Shown: positions 56,347 through 64,000 of the stretch, piece after piece
Position numbering within the stretch: the first letter of the stretch is position 1
Layout of the letters: each line of letters opens with the position of its first letter
NCBI GenBank assembly: GCA_029838195.1
Contig: JALGVJ010000004.1
Span: forward strand, 1-64,000
DNA: 64,000 nucleotides
From: Promethearchaeota archaeon
GTDB taxonomy: Archaea; Asgardarchaeota; Lokiarchaeia; Sigyniarchaeales; SOKP01
Reading direction: 5' to 3'
Translations under genes and position numbers: made by a program
Notes under the pieces: generated by a model
Database searches by the model: none
The model's input: only the letters and a program-made list of their open reading frames with translations
Told to the model about the DNA's origin: nothing

Positions 56347-56955
56347 ATGTTCATTATTTGCTTAGATCTTGAAGGCGTGTTTACTCCCGAAATTTGGATT
56401 GAAGTTTCCTTGAAAACTAAAATAGAAGAATTGAAGATCACCACTCGAGACGAACCCGATTATGATAAACTCATGAAAAAGAGATTAAAAATACTGAAGG
56501 AACACGGAATTTCACTAAAAAAGATTCAAGAGATCATTTCTGAAATGGAGTTATTACCGGGAGCAAAGGAATTTCTGGATTGGTTGAGATCGAAAACTCA
56601 AATAATTATTGTGAGCGATAGTTTCATAGAATTTGCCATGCCTTTTATGAAAAAATTAGGATATCCTACCTTGTTTTGCCATGATCTAGAAACGGATGGT
56701 AATGGCATGATCTCGAATTATCGCTTACGCCTTGATGACATGAAAAGAAAAACGGTGCTTGCATTAAAAAAGTTAAATTATGAGGTTATTGCCATTGGAG
56801 ATTCTTATAATGATATGGGAATGATAAAAGAAGCAGATCATGGTATTTTATTTAAACCGCCTGAAAATGTTGTAAAAGAATTTCCTCAATTTCCGGTTAC
56901 TCATGAATATTCGGAATTAATAGAGATCCTCTCAAACCATTTAAATTTAAAATAG
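56347..56955 (+). CDS. thrH: ThrH-like phosphoserine phosphatase / phosphoserine:homoserine phosphotransferase
   Basis: A 202-residue HAD enzyme that matches bacterial ThrH across its full length: CLDLEGVFTPEIWI (motif I), TTRDEPDYDKLMKKRL, VSDSFIEFAMP (motif II), GDSYNDMGM (motif IV) and GILFKPPENVVKEFPQFP. ThrH moves phosphate from phosphoserine to homoserine or water, feeding serine and threonine synthesis. The closeness to the bacterial (Pseudomonas-type) sequence, recalled from memory, suggests horizontal transfer. It stands alone, with an ATG start. Confidence 0.92.
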   Translation: MFIICLDLEGVFTPEIWIEVSLKTKIEELKITTRDEPDYDKLMKKRLKILKEHGISLKKIQEIISEMELLPGAKEFLDWLRSKTQIIIVSDSFIEFAMPFMKKLGYPTLFCHDLETDGNGMISNYRLRLDDMKRKTVLALKKLNYEVIAIGDSYNDMGMIKEADHGILFKPPENVVKEFPQFPVTHEYSELIEILSNHLNLK

Positions 56956-57023
56956 AAAGGCAGAGTAAGCTTAAAAAAATCCTTTTATTAAACTACTTTT
57001 TTTATCAAAATTGAGAAACGAGT

Positions 57024-57911
57024 TCAAATCTTTAATTTTTCTAATTTTACTTGTCTTGAACTAAGCAGAAGCGTACTAATTATGATTGCCAACAATCCTA
57101 AAACTAAATATATCACGGATAAAATAGTTGGCGGAGATAATTTAAAAACTAAAAAATAGGTGATTGCGGGAACTACTTGTCCAGGCACTCCTATTAATGG
57201 AGAAAGAAGATTCGCCTGACCCTGTTGATAAGCTTTCTGAGCAAAAATTATTCCAAAGGCAGTAGATAAAATTATAACACAAAGAGCAGGTAAAAACAAT
57301 AATAATTCTCCGAATAATATAGCATTTGAAAATAAATGGGTGAGAAAAGTAATTAAAGGGGCAATCCAGACGGAATTTAAAGAATAGCTTAATCCTGATT
57401 CCATTGCAAAAACAACGCCTTTACCCTTTAAGACATGTCTTGAAACTAGTTGAATCGATAATAAACTAAACACTATTATTATAGTAAAAATCATTAACCT
57501 TATCAAAAAACCTTGATCCAAGATATCATATGATGCCATATCAATAGAGAGTCCACTCAGACTAAAGATTATAATCCCTATCCCCATGAGAAAAATACCA
57601 AGTAATTCCATCCATCGCAATCTTTCCTTGAGAATTCTTGTGGAGCCTATTACTAAAACGATTAATCCCGCACTCATTAAACCCGGAACAAGTGTGGGTC
57701 CGATAAGTACTTGAGCTATCATGTATAATATTGCTCCACCAATCACGAGTTGTAATAGGAGCCCGAATACCCAAGTGGGATTTTTTATCAAGCTTTTTAA
57801 GAATTCTGGATCTTCCACATGATCATTTATAACTTTTTTTTGAAAAAGTACACCTAAGTTATTAACGGCCCCGCTGGTGATGGCTAAAATTATACCAAGC
57901 GTATAGCTCAT
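57024..57911 (-). CDS. DMT-superfamily (EamA/NIPA-like) transporter
   Basis: A 295-residue protein with about nine to ten hydrophobic helices. The N-terminal SGAVNNLGVLFQKKVI resembles NIPA/DMT transporters, and RILKERLRWMELLGIFLMGIGI matches the EamA-type mid-repeat helix boundary. NIPA proteins carry Mg2+; other DMT members export metabolites. The substrate is open. It stands alone on the minus strand. Confidence 0.7.
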   Translation of the reverse strand: MSYTLGIILAITSGAVNNLGVLFQKKVINDHVEDPEFLKSLIKNPTWVFGLLLQLVIGGAILYMIAQVLIGPTLVPGLMSAGLIVLVIGSTRILKERLRWMELLGIFLMGIGIIIFSLSGLSIDMASYDILDQGFLIRLMIFTIIIVFSLLSIQLVSRHVLKGKGVVFAMESGLSYSLNSVWIAPLITFLTHLFSNAILFGELLLFLPALCVIILSTAFGIIFAQKAYQQGQANLLSPLIGVPGQVVPAITYFLVFKLSPPTILSVIYLVLGLLAIIISTLLLSSRQVKLEKLKI

Positions 57912-58025
57912 TTTAATAATCCTCTTGAGGACGTTTATTAATTGAATAAAAAAGTTTTTTGATTGGTCCCCGTATATTTTTTAAAATTTATAAACATGAT
58001 GATACTTCAATTATTTTTCTTTCTT

Positions 58026-58259
58026 TTAATAAATAAAGATTCGCATGATGAGATAAAAAAGATATAAGGCTCCAAGTGCTGCGAATAAGAGTTTAAGCCA
58101 TGGAAACGTCCATTTCTTTTTTTCTTGAGTATTTCTTGGATTTTTAAATATTTCTGGGGATATAATTGCCTCACAAGCTTGGCATTTATAAAGAGAGTTT
58201 TCAGCAATATATTGAATTTTCGCTCCGCAAATTAAACAATATTTCGATTTTTTTTTCAT
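58026..58259 (-). CDS. small zinc-ribbon membrane protein
   Basis: A 77-residue protein with an N-terminal zinc ribbon (CLICG and CQAC) and one C-terminal membrane helix (about residues 54-75). This zinc ribbon plus single helix layout is common in Asgard and other archaea but uncharacterised. It precedes the DMT-type transporter on the same strand by about 115 bases. Confidence 0.6.
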   Translation of the reverse strand: MKKKSKYCLICGAKIQYIAENSLYKCQACEAIISPEIFKNPRNTQEKKKWTFPWLKLLFAALGALYLFYLIMRIFIY

Positions 58260-58566
58260 TTTTTTACCATTGAACGTGTTTATTCCTATAATTTTTAAAG
58301 ATAAAAGTAATTATCTTTTTTGATTTTCAATAAGTTGTTGAAACCTGCTTTTTTAATTCTTCCTTATTAAATCATTCATTCACGCATTTAACCATGATGT
58401 TCAATGCTTATAAGAAAATATGAAATCAATTAAATTAAACGCTTGAAAGTGGATTACATGTTTAATCTTCAAGGAAGTCCTTTCAAGCACGTGAAATTTT
58501 ATATGAGAGATCATTAAAGGAAGGAAAAGAAAAATAATAAATTATTATTAAGGCTAATATATTATC
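58260..58566 (+). promoter_or_regulatory. leader of the GH57/38-like gene with inverted repeat
   Basis: A 307-base gene-free region. A perfect 9-bp inverted repeat (GCTTGAAAG at 58441-58449, CTTTCAAGC at 58480-58488) encloses a 30-base loop with an inner GATTA/TAATC pair. It lies 79 bases before the GTG of the downstream gene. It could be an operator or an RNA leader structure. The remainder is ordinary AT-rich sequence. Confidence 0.4.
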
Positions 58567-60600
58567 GTGAAAGGAATAAAAAGGAAAAAAAATCATGAAC
58601 TTTTCCGTTCTATCGCACTATCTTCTATTATTCTTAGCATTTTAAATTTAATCATCGTGGGAAGCATGGGAGGTGTTCCGAGCTTGCTTCCGAGATGCAC
58701 TACCCTTTTCTATCATTTCAATATTGATTATCGTTTGGGACTTGAAGAAGTGGAAGATAGAATCATTCGAGAACCTTATCATGAGTTATTAAAACTCTAT
58801 GACAGGCATCCGAATTGGAAATTTACCATTGAATGTCAAGCGGAAATGATGTTTAAAATTTACACCAATCGAGATTATGAAGAGATTAAAGATCTCACGA
58901 ATAAATTATTGGAAAGGAATCAAATGGAATTAATGTGTGCTTTACAATTTAGCCAATTATTTTATGCATATCCTAATGATGTGTTTGAATTGAATTTAAA
59001 ATTAGCCAATGAAACGTTAGAGAGCTTGGGATTGCTTAACAAGAGGAGTAATTGCATCCTATTTCAAGAAGGACAATATGCGCCGGGATTGGTAACGGCT
59101 TTGAATTCTCCTCATGCTTTCAATATCGATACAGTCTTAGTTTCTGTACAACAAATAAGGGGGTTTAGAAACCCAAATCGGCTTCATGAGGATTATCCCG
59201 TATATGTTGTTCAAGATGAAAACTTGGGGAAATCAATAAACTTATTGCAATATGACTATTTTCCGAGAAAGGAAGCCGGGTATTTTCACACGTGGAATTA
59301 TCTATATGATGCTGAATTAGCATTTGAAGATGAACAAGCAGAAGAAGAGTTTACGGTCTCTCAAGATAAAGTGAAAGCTTTTGAAGAAGAAATGCTTCTT
59401 TTAGAGCAGCAAGGAAATGAATTTTTCACGTGTTCCGAATGGTTAGCTCACTGCGAGGATGTTGGAGCCGTTGGCTTGCTTGATTATTACATTCCTGAAT
59501 CTAATTGGAACACTGCAGATTATAATTCGAGTTATACGTGGTGTTCAAATAATAGGGGTTCCAGCGATGATGGAGAGGTGTTGGCTAATAATTATCGCTG
59601 TCGGCAGATAATTCGAGCCACCCACACGATTCATGAAAAATATAAAAATGTCATATCTATAAAAACTCAAAGAAGAATTGAAGCTTTATTTCTTGAAGCA
59701 GAAAGAGCATGGTTGCAAGCCACGTGTACGGATTCAACAGGATTAACGCCTCGATATTATGAGAGGCAAAAAGCTGAAGATAACATTTTATTTGCTCAAA
59801 AAAAATGCGCTCAAATCCTACGGATTTTAGGAAATAACGTGAACTTAATAAATAGGAGTCGCATTCAAGTAGACTTAAAAACAGGAGACATATATCGTGA
59901 GGAGAGAAACTTTATCTCCTTGTTCCAATTTGAGAAAGGAAACATTCCTTTATCAACGCTTCCTTTAAATATACAAGTCCTTGTTATAAATGAAAGCGCT
60001 TCAGATAATAATATTTTACAACCCTCAATTACCTTTCTGAAATATCAATCTCTGGATGCATTAACTTTAATTGAAACTTTTCATGTGTATAGAGTTGACG
60101 TGTTCATTCGTGGTTCTCATGATTGGGCGGATGATTCTATTAAAAAAATATCAATAAAAATTCAATTTAAGGAGGAAACAAAAAACTTCAATTCTATAAT
60201 GTATTCACCTTCTCTCAAGGAACATGAGGTCAAATCCCTTAATAGAGGAGATTATGACGCAAAACCCCTTTATATCTTTTTACCTTTAAGCAATGGACTC
60301 GTTTTTATTCCTTTCTCGGAGAATTCCAATGAAGGCATTGCATTAATTAAAGATATTTCAAAAAGACACGTTTCATGGCTATGGGAGAAGGATTATATAG
60401 AAATATTAGAAACGAATGGGCTTCATATGGATGCTCATCATCGATTTTACATTTTAGAAAACGTTACCATTCAGCGCGCCTTAAAATTTGCAAATAGAAT
60501 TAATTTGTATCCTCCTTGGATTGTTAGTAAAGATGTTTCTTTAATGCAAGGAAATGAAATATATCAAGCATATGAAAGCATGAAAAACAAAGAATATTAA
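58567..60600 (+). CDS. membrane-anchored GH57/GH38-like carbohydrate enzyme
   Basis: A 677-residue protein with one N-terminal membrane anchor (about residues 14-34) and a large outer domain. Residues about 45-190 resemble the seven-stranded barrel of GH57/GH38: YHFNIDYRLGL (ligand His and Asp region), NWKFTIECQ and LFQEGQYAPGL. Residues about 370-430 are helical (GH57/38-like bundle), and the C-terminal about 230 residues look like a beta-sandwich. The family call is by pattern, and I cannot place the catalytic pair with certainty. The start is GTG. A six-helix membrane protein gene follows after 32 bases and is probably its partner. Confidence 0.55.
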   Translation: MKGIKRKKNHELFRSIALSSIILSILNLIIVGSMGGVPSLLPRCTTLFYHFNIDYRLGLEEVEDRIIREPYHELLKLYDRHPNWKFTIECQAEMMFKIYTNRDYEEIKDLTNKLLERNQMELMCALQFSQLFYAYPNDVFELNLKLANETLESLGLLNKRSNCILFQEGQYAPGLVTALNSPHAFNIDTVLVSVQQIRGFRNPNRLHEDYPVYVVQDENLGKSINLLQYDYFPRKEAGYFHTWNYLYDAELAFEDEQAEEEFTVSQDKVKAFEEEMLLLEQQGNEFFTCSEWLAHCEDVGAVGLLDYYIPESNWNTADYNSSYTWCSNNRGSSDDGEVLANNYRCRQIIRATHTIHEKYKNVISIKTQRRIEALFLEAERAWLQATCTDSTGLTPRYYERQKAEDNILFAQKKCAQILRILGNNVNLINRSRIQVDLKTGDIYREERNFISLFQFEKGNIPLSTLPLNIQVLVINESASDNNILQPSITFLKYQSLDALTLIETFHVYRVDVFIRGSHDWADDSIKKISIKIQFKEETKNFNSIMYSPSLKEHEVKSLNRGDYDAKPLYIFLPLSNGLVFIPFSENSNEGIALIKDISKRHVSWLWEKDYIEILETNGLHMDAHHRFYILENVTIQRALKFANRINLYPPWIVSKDVSLMQGNEIYQAYESMKNKEY

Positions 60601-60632
60601 AAAATAATTTAAAGGAGCATGAAATCAATCAC

Positions 60633-61442
60633 ATGAAATTTAAAAACCTCCGTGAGAAATTATTAGACAATAAAACTGAGAGGGATTATCTCAATTTTCT
60701 TGCTGCTGGTTTGTATCAAGTTCATGTAGGCATAATTTTAAATCAATTAATTAAAATTCTTAATAGTTTATCAATCATCATTTTTTATCCATTCATTACG
60801 GCTCAACTTTTAAATTTTCTCCTCTATTTCAGTTTTTTTCTCATGATTGTTGGATGTTTGGTTTTACTACTTCCTTTTTTAAAGAACTTCATTAAATCTC
60901 AAGGAAGGTCATTAACCATTTTGAAGGGAGTGACTAAAATACTCGCAATTATAACTTTTATCTCATTCCCTATTGGAACCTTTTTAGCAGTGTATTTATG
61001 GAACGATATAAAAAGACCCCGAAGAGAAAAAAACCAAGATAATAATTATCTATTGGATGAGGAAGGAAAACTATTATTTATTTTTCAACTAACTTGTGGG
61101 ATTCTCCTCTCTTCTTTTGGCATAATTCTCATGGTTGCCATCAACTTAGTTATTTTAGAGGAAATTGCTTTCTTGTATCCTTACATAACCTATGACATCA
61201 TAGCATTTTTAATCATTATTACGTGGTCAAGTCTAATTCTCGGGATTCTACTTCTTTTTTTTGCTACGTGGATGAAAAAAAATCGAATCATTAACCGTGA
61301 AGAACTTAAAAAACGAGGGGCAAAATGGGTTTGTAAATTATATTTATTAACACTTATCTTTCTCTTGTTTCTCTATCCCGTGGGTACTTTTTTTGGATTG
61401 ACAATTCTGATTTATAATTCCCCGAAAGATAAGACAAAGTAG
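60633..61442 (+). CDS. multi-pass membrane protein of unknown function
   Basis: A 269-residue protein with about six to seven hydrophobic helices and short charged loops, without a motif that I recognise. It follows the GH57/38-like gene by 32 bases with an AAAGGAG upstream of its ATG, so both are likely translated from one mRNA. It could anchor or export with that enzyme; this is inference from position. Confidence 0.55.
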   Translation: MKFKNLREKLLDNKTERDYLNFLAAGLYQVHVGIILNQLIKILNSLSIIIFYPFITAQLLNFLLYFSFFLMIVGCLVLLLPFLKNFIKSQGRSLTILKGVTKILAIITFISFPIGTFLAVYLWNDIKRPRREKNQDNNYLLDEEGKLLFIFQLTCGILLSSFGIILMVAINLVILEEIAFLYPYITYDIIAFLIIITWSSLILGILLLFFATWMKKNRIINREELKKRGAKWVCKLYLLTLIFLLFLYPVGTFFGLTILIYNSPKDKTK

Positions 61443-61465
61443 AGGGAAGATTTTAGGATTTATCT

Positions 61466-62104
61466 TTATATTTTTCTTCTCTTCCAACATTCTTCGATCA
61501 TCCATTTAAGCTTTCTAATATTGATTTTCTTTAATGCCGAGAATTCCAAATAGGGAACGACTCCTTTTTTTTCGAAATCATGGTCATTCAAGTGAATTAA
61601 TTGAATGCCATGCTCTCTGGCTTGCTCGATAAAAAAATTAAGTACACGTACGGAATCTCTTTTAGAAAGTTTATCAATTTTATTAAAAAGGATTAAATGA
61701 GGGATGTGAAATTCAGAGATAAAATTAATCAGTTCAAAACTCAATGGGATGGTATCTTTCCTCATTAAATTATACTTTACCAATTCATCCTCGATTCTCA
61801 GTACATTTATCACGATGAGTGCGAGAAAATATTTTGCATGATGCTTCTCCACGTGAACTACGATTTGTCTCTTTACATGTTCTTCTCTTCTTTTACTCGA
61901 CGATTTCATGTAGCCGAATCCTGGTAAATCAACAATTTGATATTTCAAGCCAGGTTGTGTAATTGGGCGTATTAATAAAGTGCTACCAGGCTTTTTTCCC
62001 GCTTTTCCCTTAAATTTACTCGGATGAGGTAATAATAATCTCGTTATGGAGCTTTTACCCACGTTAGAATTTCCAATAATGAGAAGAGAAGGTTTTTCTT
62101 TCAT
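61466..62104 (-). CDS. EngB/YihA-like TrmE-Era-EngA-YihA-Septin-like GTPase
   Basis: A 212-residue GTPase. G1 is GNSNVGKSS, a basic KAGKKPGST segment carries the G2 Thr, G3 is DLPGFGYM, G4 NKID and the G5 region FSALKK. This set is typical of EngB, which assists large-subunit assembly in bacteria and has archaeal homologues. A basic C-terminus ends the protein. A repeat protein gene lies 57 bases upstream on the same strand. Confidence 0.88.
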   Translation of the reverse strand: MKEKPSLLIIGNSNVGKSSITRLLLPHPSKFKGKAGKKPGSTLLIRPITQPGLKYQIVDLPGFGYMKSSSKRREEHVKRQIVVHVEKHHAKYFLALIVINVLRIEDELVKYNLMRKDTIPLSFELINFISEFHIPHLILFNKIDKLSKRDSVRVLNFFIEQAREHGIQLIHLNDHDFEKKGVVPYLEFSALKKINIRKLKWMIEECWKRRKI

Positions 62105-62161
62105 GATACTTAATAAGATTCTAATACTTTATTCTTTTTTTCTCATCCTAATAATACAAGT

Positions 62162-63001
62162 CTAAATAAAATCAGAGAAATCCTCTTGCAAAAATTCCTT
62201 GAACATCTTTTTTTTCTCATCTTCTTTTATAACCGGTCTTGTATCAATCGGTTCTCCAACCTTTTTTAAAATGTCTTTTAAAAGTTCCACGTCCACATTA
62301 ATTTTAAATTTGCCTCCCAACATGTATCGTATTACCCGTACGCCATTAATCTCTAATTTCAAGAGATGACCCAAACCAAAATAAAATTTATGCGATTCAA
62401 TGGGATCAATAGGACTTTTACTTACTTTTTCTTTCAACATTTCATACAATAACTCCTTACTCGCCACGTGATCTTCTACATTAAAAGTCAAGTAATAAAG
62501 CGCATGATAATAAATCTTGTTTCTTTTATTTTTTAAATATTTCAAGAATTGTTCTGGTGTCCATTCTTCTTTTTCTACGCTTTTTTTCCTTTTTATGAGC
62601 TCATCTTCAATTTTCTTTTCGATGAGAGTTTTTGCACCATTTTTGATGCTTACGCTCTTTTCTGCCGTTTCGTTCTCCATCATTTCTCCATATTTTACCA
62701 ATTCAATTGCTTCTTTCATTTCTCTTAACTCATCTAGATCCATTTTTCCCAAATCAGAAAAATCTGCTATTAAATCGGTTTGATATCCCCTTTTGGCTTC
62801 TTGATCCCGTTTAATTGCATCTATTCCATCATTTCGGGGCTTTCCATTCATTTTTTTGACTTGTTCTATTGCTTCTTGTATTTCCTGAATTTCTTCGATG
62901 TCCAATTCTTCCAGATCAGAGAAGTCCGTTTTAAGTTGCTCCATCTCGTTGATATATTTTTTATAATCGCTTTCTTCATGATCTTCTTCATCTTCATTCA
63001 T
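62162..63001 (-). CDS. acidic protein with repeated DFSDL motifs
   Basis: A 279-residue soluble protein of unknown family. Two copies of a helical repeat stand out: residues 26-49 and 80-103, each DFSDL-x2-(L/M)D followed by an E-rich helix ending EAIExVK. A third partial copy (EDFSDF) is at the extreme C-terminus. Between repeat 2 and the tail, residues 145-255 form a helical domain (WTPEQFLKYLKNKR, YYHALYYLTF, FYFGLGHLLKL). The DFSDL segments could be docking peptides for a partner. It probably shares a transcript with the EngB-like gene. Confidence 0.65.
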   Translation of the reverse strand: MNEDEEDHEESDYKKYINEMEQLKTDFSDLEELDIEEIQEIQEAIEQVKKMNGKPRNDGIDAIKRDQEAKRGYQTDLIADFSDLGKMDLDELREMKEAIELVKYGEMMENETAEKSVSIKNGAKTLIEKKIEDELIKRKKSVEKEEWTPEQFLKYLKNKRNKIYYHALYYLTFNVEDHVASKELLYEMLKEKVSKSPIDPIESHKFYFGLGHLLKLEINGVRVIRYMLGGKFKINVDVELLKDILKKVGEPIDTRPVIKEDEKKKMFKEFLQEDFSDFI

Positions 63002-63187
63002 GTTATTATCACCTTGTGAATCCTTTCTTATGGTTTATTTTTTAAGTGAAGTGCTTTCAAAAAACAAATTAATCTTGTTCTCTTCTATATTTATCATGAA
63101 GCTCTTAATAATTAAAATTAAGCACATCTAACTAAAATGAGGAAATAAAGAATTATTTAAATTAGAACAGAAAAAAATGACAAGAAT

Positions 63188-64000
63188 TCAAGTCCTCTTG
63201 TATATGAATCGTTCCCAACTCGATTTGTTGGGGAGTTCCTCCTTCATGCCCTTTCTCTTGCGTATTTCAAATATTAGATCCTTTTCAATATTAGCAGGAA
63301 CTTTTTCAAATCCTTTAAATTCATAACCGAAGAATGCTCTACCTTGCGTGGTGCCTCTAATTTCATCTGCAATTCCAATCAATTCAGCAGCAGGAAGCTC
63401 TCCTTTTACTCTAACAAATTCTCCTTCAGGAATCACGTCAATAACTTGCCCTCGATGTTTATTTATGGTTGAAATAACACCACTTTCAGTACCTTGGGGA
63501 GTTTTAACATCTATAATTTGTATGGGTTCATATAAATGAGGATCTGCATCAAGCATCGCTAAAGAAAGAGCGGAATACGTCATACTGGCAGTTTGAGCAA
63601 ATTGCGTGTGGCGAGGATCTTCGTGAATTGTTAAATCCGTGAACACGGCTTTTATTCCCATGGCTGGTTCCCGTGCTAAAATGCACTCTTCCGTCCAACT
63701 TCGAAAGGCACTCACCAAATCGTTCTTAATTCGATCGAATCGTTGTAATCCGGAAGCTCCATTAACCAAGGCATTTCCTTTATACACGTCAACGATTCTT
63801 CTAGCTTCTTTCATATCCCATCCCGCTTCTTTATTAAGAATTTGGGCACGTTCTTTTTCATTCATCAAATCCGTGATCTTTCCCGTTTCAATTAATTTTT
63901 CTGCAACGGGATCAAGGGGTTCTACGTATAAGAGAATACGATTATGCGCATTAGAAGATTTTGTATAAAATTCTCGGCTTTTCTTGGTAACTTTTTCCCG
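63188..64000 (-). CDS. translation elongation factor 2, C-terminal part, with altered diphthamide loop (partial)
   Basis: The frame is open to the right edge (270 codons seen). It encodes domains IV-V of EF-2: NAHNRILLYVEPLDP, then GWDMKEARRIVDVYKGNALVNGASG, then TPQGTESGVISTINKHRGQVIDV and EIRGTTQGRAFFGYEF. The C-terminus KRKGMKEELP resembles eukaryotic EF-2. The tip loop, normally DxxLHADAIHRGGGQ with the diphthamide His, here reads DLTIHEDPRHTQFAQ (63593-63637): the His position is kept but the RGGGQ part is gone. Lokiarchaea and some Heimdall-group archaea are reported to have EF-2 paralogues with lost diphthamide sites, and this could be one. Without the G domain I cannot say whether it is the main EF-2. 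Confidence 0.93.
   Translation of the reverse strand, partial: REKVTKKSREFYTKSSNAHNRILLYVEPLDPVAEKLIETGKITDLMNEKERAQILNKEAGWDMKEARRIVDVYKGNALVNGASGLQRFDRIKNDLVSAFRSWTEECILAREPAMGIKAVFTDLTIHEDPRHTQFAQTASMTYSALSLAMLDADPHLYEPIQIIDVKTPQGTESGVISTINKHRGQVIDVIPEGEFVRVKGELPAAELIGIADEIRGTTQGRAFFGYEFKGFEKVPANIEKDLIFEIRKRKGMKEELPNKSSWERFIYKRT

Overview
This AT-rich window looks like a piece of an Asgard (Promethearchaeota) archaeal chromosome. The information-processing genes are plainly archaeal: eS6, eL24, eL8/L7Ae, eS28, eS24 and eS31/S27ae, RNA polymerase subunits Rpb10 and Rpb7, Spt4, TFB, Kae1-Bud32, EF-2 and the wyosine enzyme Taw1. They sit among eukaryote-signature-like families: a Rab/Ras-type GTPase, an Arf/Gtr-type GTPase, Roadblock/LC7 proteins, a gelsolin-like domain, and a very long helical-repeat protein fused to a degenerate GTPase-like domain. 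No rRNA, tRNA, CRISPR array or intact insertion sequence was recognised. The lineage call rests on gene content, not on phylogeny.

Layout. 0-5.8 kb: an M24-like protein, a TrmB-type winged-helix protein with a huge coiled coil, and a Fae-Hps fusion. 6-8.2 kb: a two-gene unit of a gelsolin-like protein and a B12-binding radical SAM protein. 8.3-15.3 kb: translation and transcription genes, comprising eS6-eL24-Rpb10-L7Ae-eS28 on the plus strand and Rpb7-Spt4-dephospho-CoA kinase-eS24-eS31-Kae1-Bud32 on the minus strand, with a small membrane ORF inserted in reverse. 15.6-24.1 kb: Roadblock-type proteins, an MFS protein with a probable longin/Roadblock-like tail, a dolichol-kinase-like protein, a HAD phosphatase, a Rab-like GTPase and an M20-like protein, plus a 1.1 kb gene-free stretch. 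24.2-33.7 kb: M28 peptidase, acyl-CoA ligase, lysoplasmalogenase-like protein, PlsY-kinase fusion, M29-like protein, GH4 glycosidase and a sugar-type MFS transporter.

34-44 kb: a helical-repeat protein, acetyl-CoA synthetase divergent from a CoA-transferase-GNAT fusion, PHP phosphoesterase, PAP2 phosphatase, Arf/Gtr-like GTPase and TFB. 44.7-50.8 kb: the 1239-residue pseudo-GTPase/solenoid protein, an unknown helical protein, and a DUF2085-like membrane protein overlapping an alpha/beta hydrolase. 51-57.9 kb: a zinc-ribbon membrane protein with a winged-helix regulator, nucleoside phosphorylase, Taw1 with an inserted domain, ThrH and a DMT-type transporter. 58-64 kb: a zinc-ribbon membrane peptide, a membrane-anchored GH57/38-like protein with a membrane partner, an EngB-like GTPase with a repeat protein, and the C-terminal part of an EF-2 whose diphthamide loop is strongly altered; that gene runs off the right edge.

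Two themes stand out. First, a lipid theme: PlsY fused to a CTP-type lipid-kinase domain, a long-chain acyl-CoA ligase, a lysoplasmalogenase-like protein, a second dolichol-kinase-like protein, PAP2, and two acetyl/acyl-CoA enzymes. PlsY normally makes ester-linked bacterial-type lipids. Second, GTPase/Roadblock/solenoid proteins recall eukaryotic membrane trafficking and scaffolding. The most unusual single sequences are the EF-2 loop, the pseudo-GTPase solenoid, the PlsY fusion, the Taw1 insertion and an rpoE gene with no ATG/GTG/TTG at its expected start.
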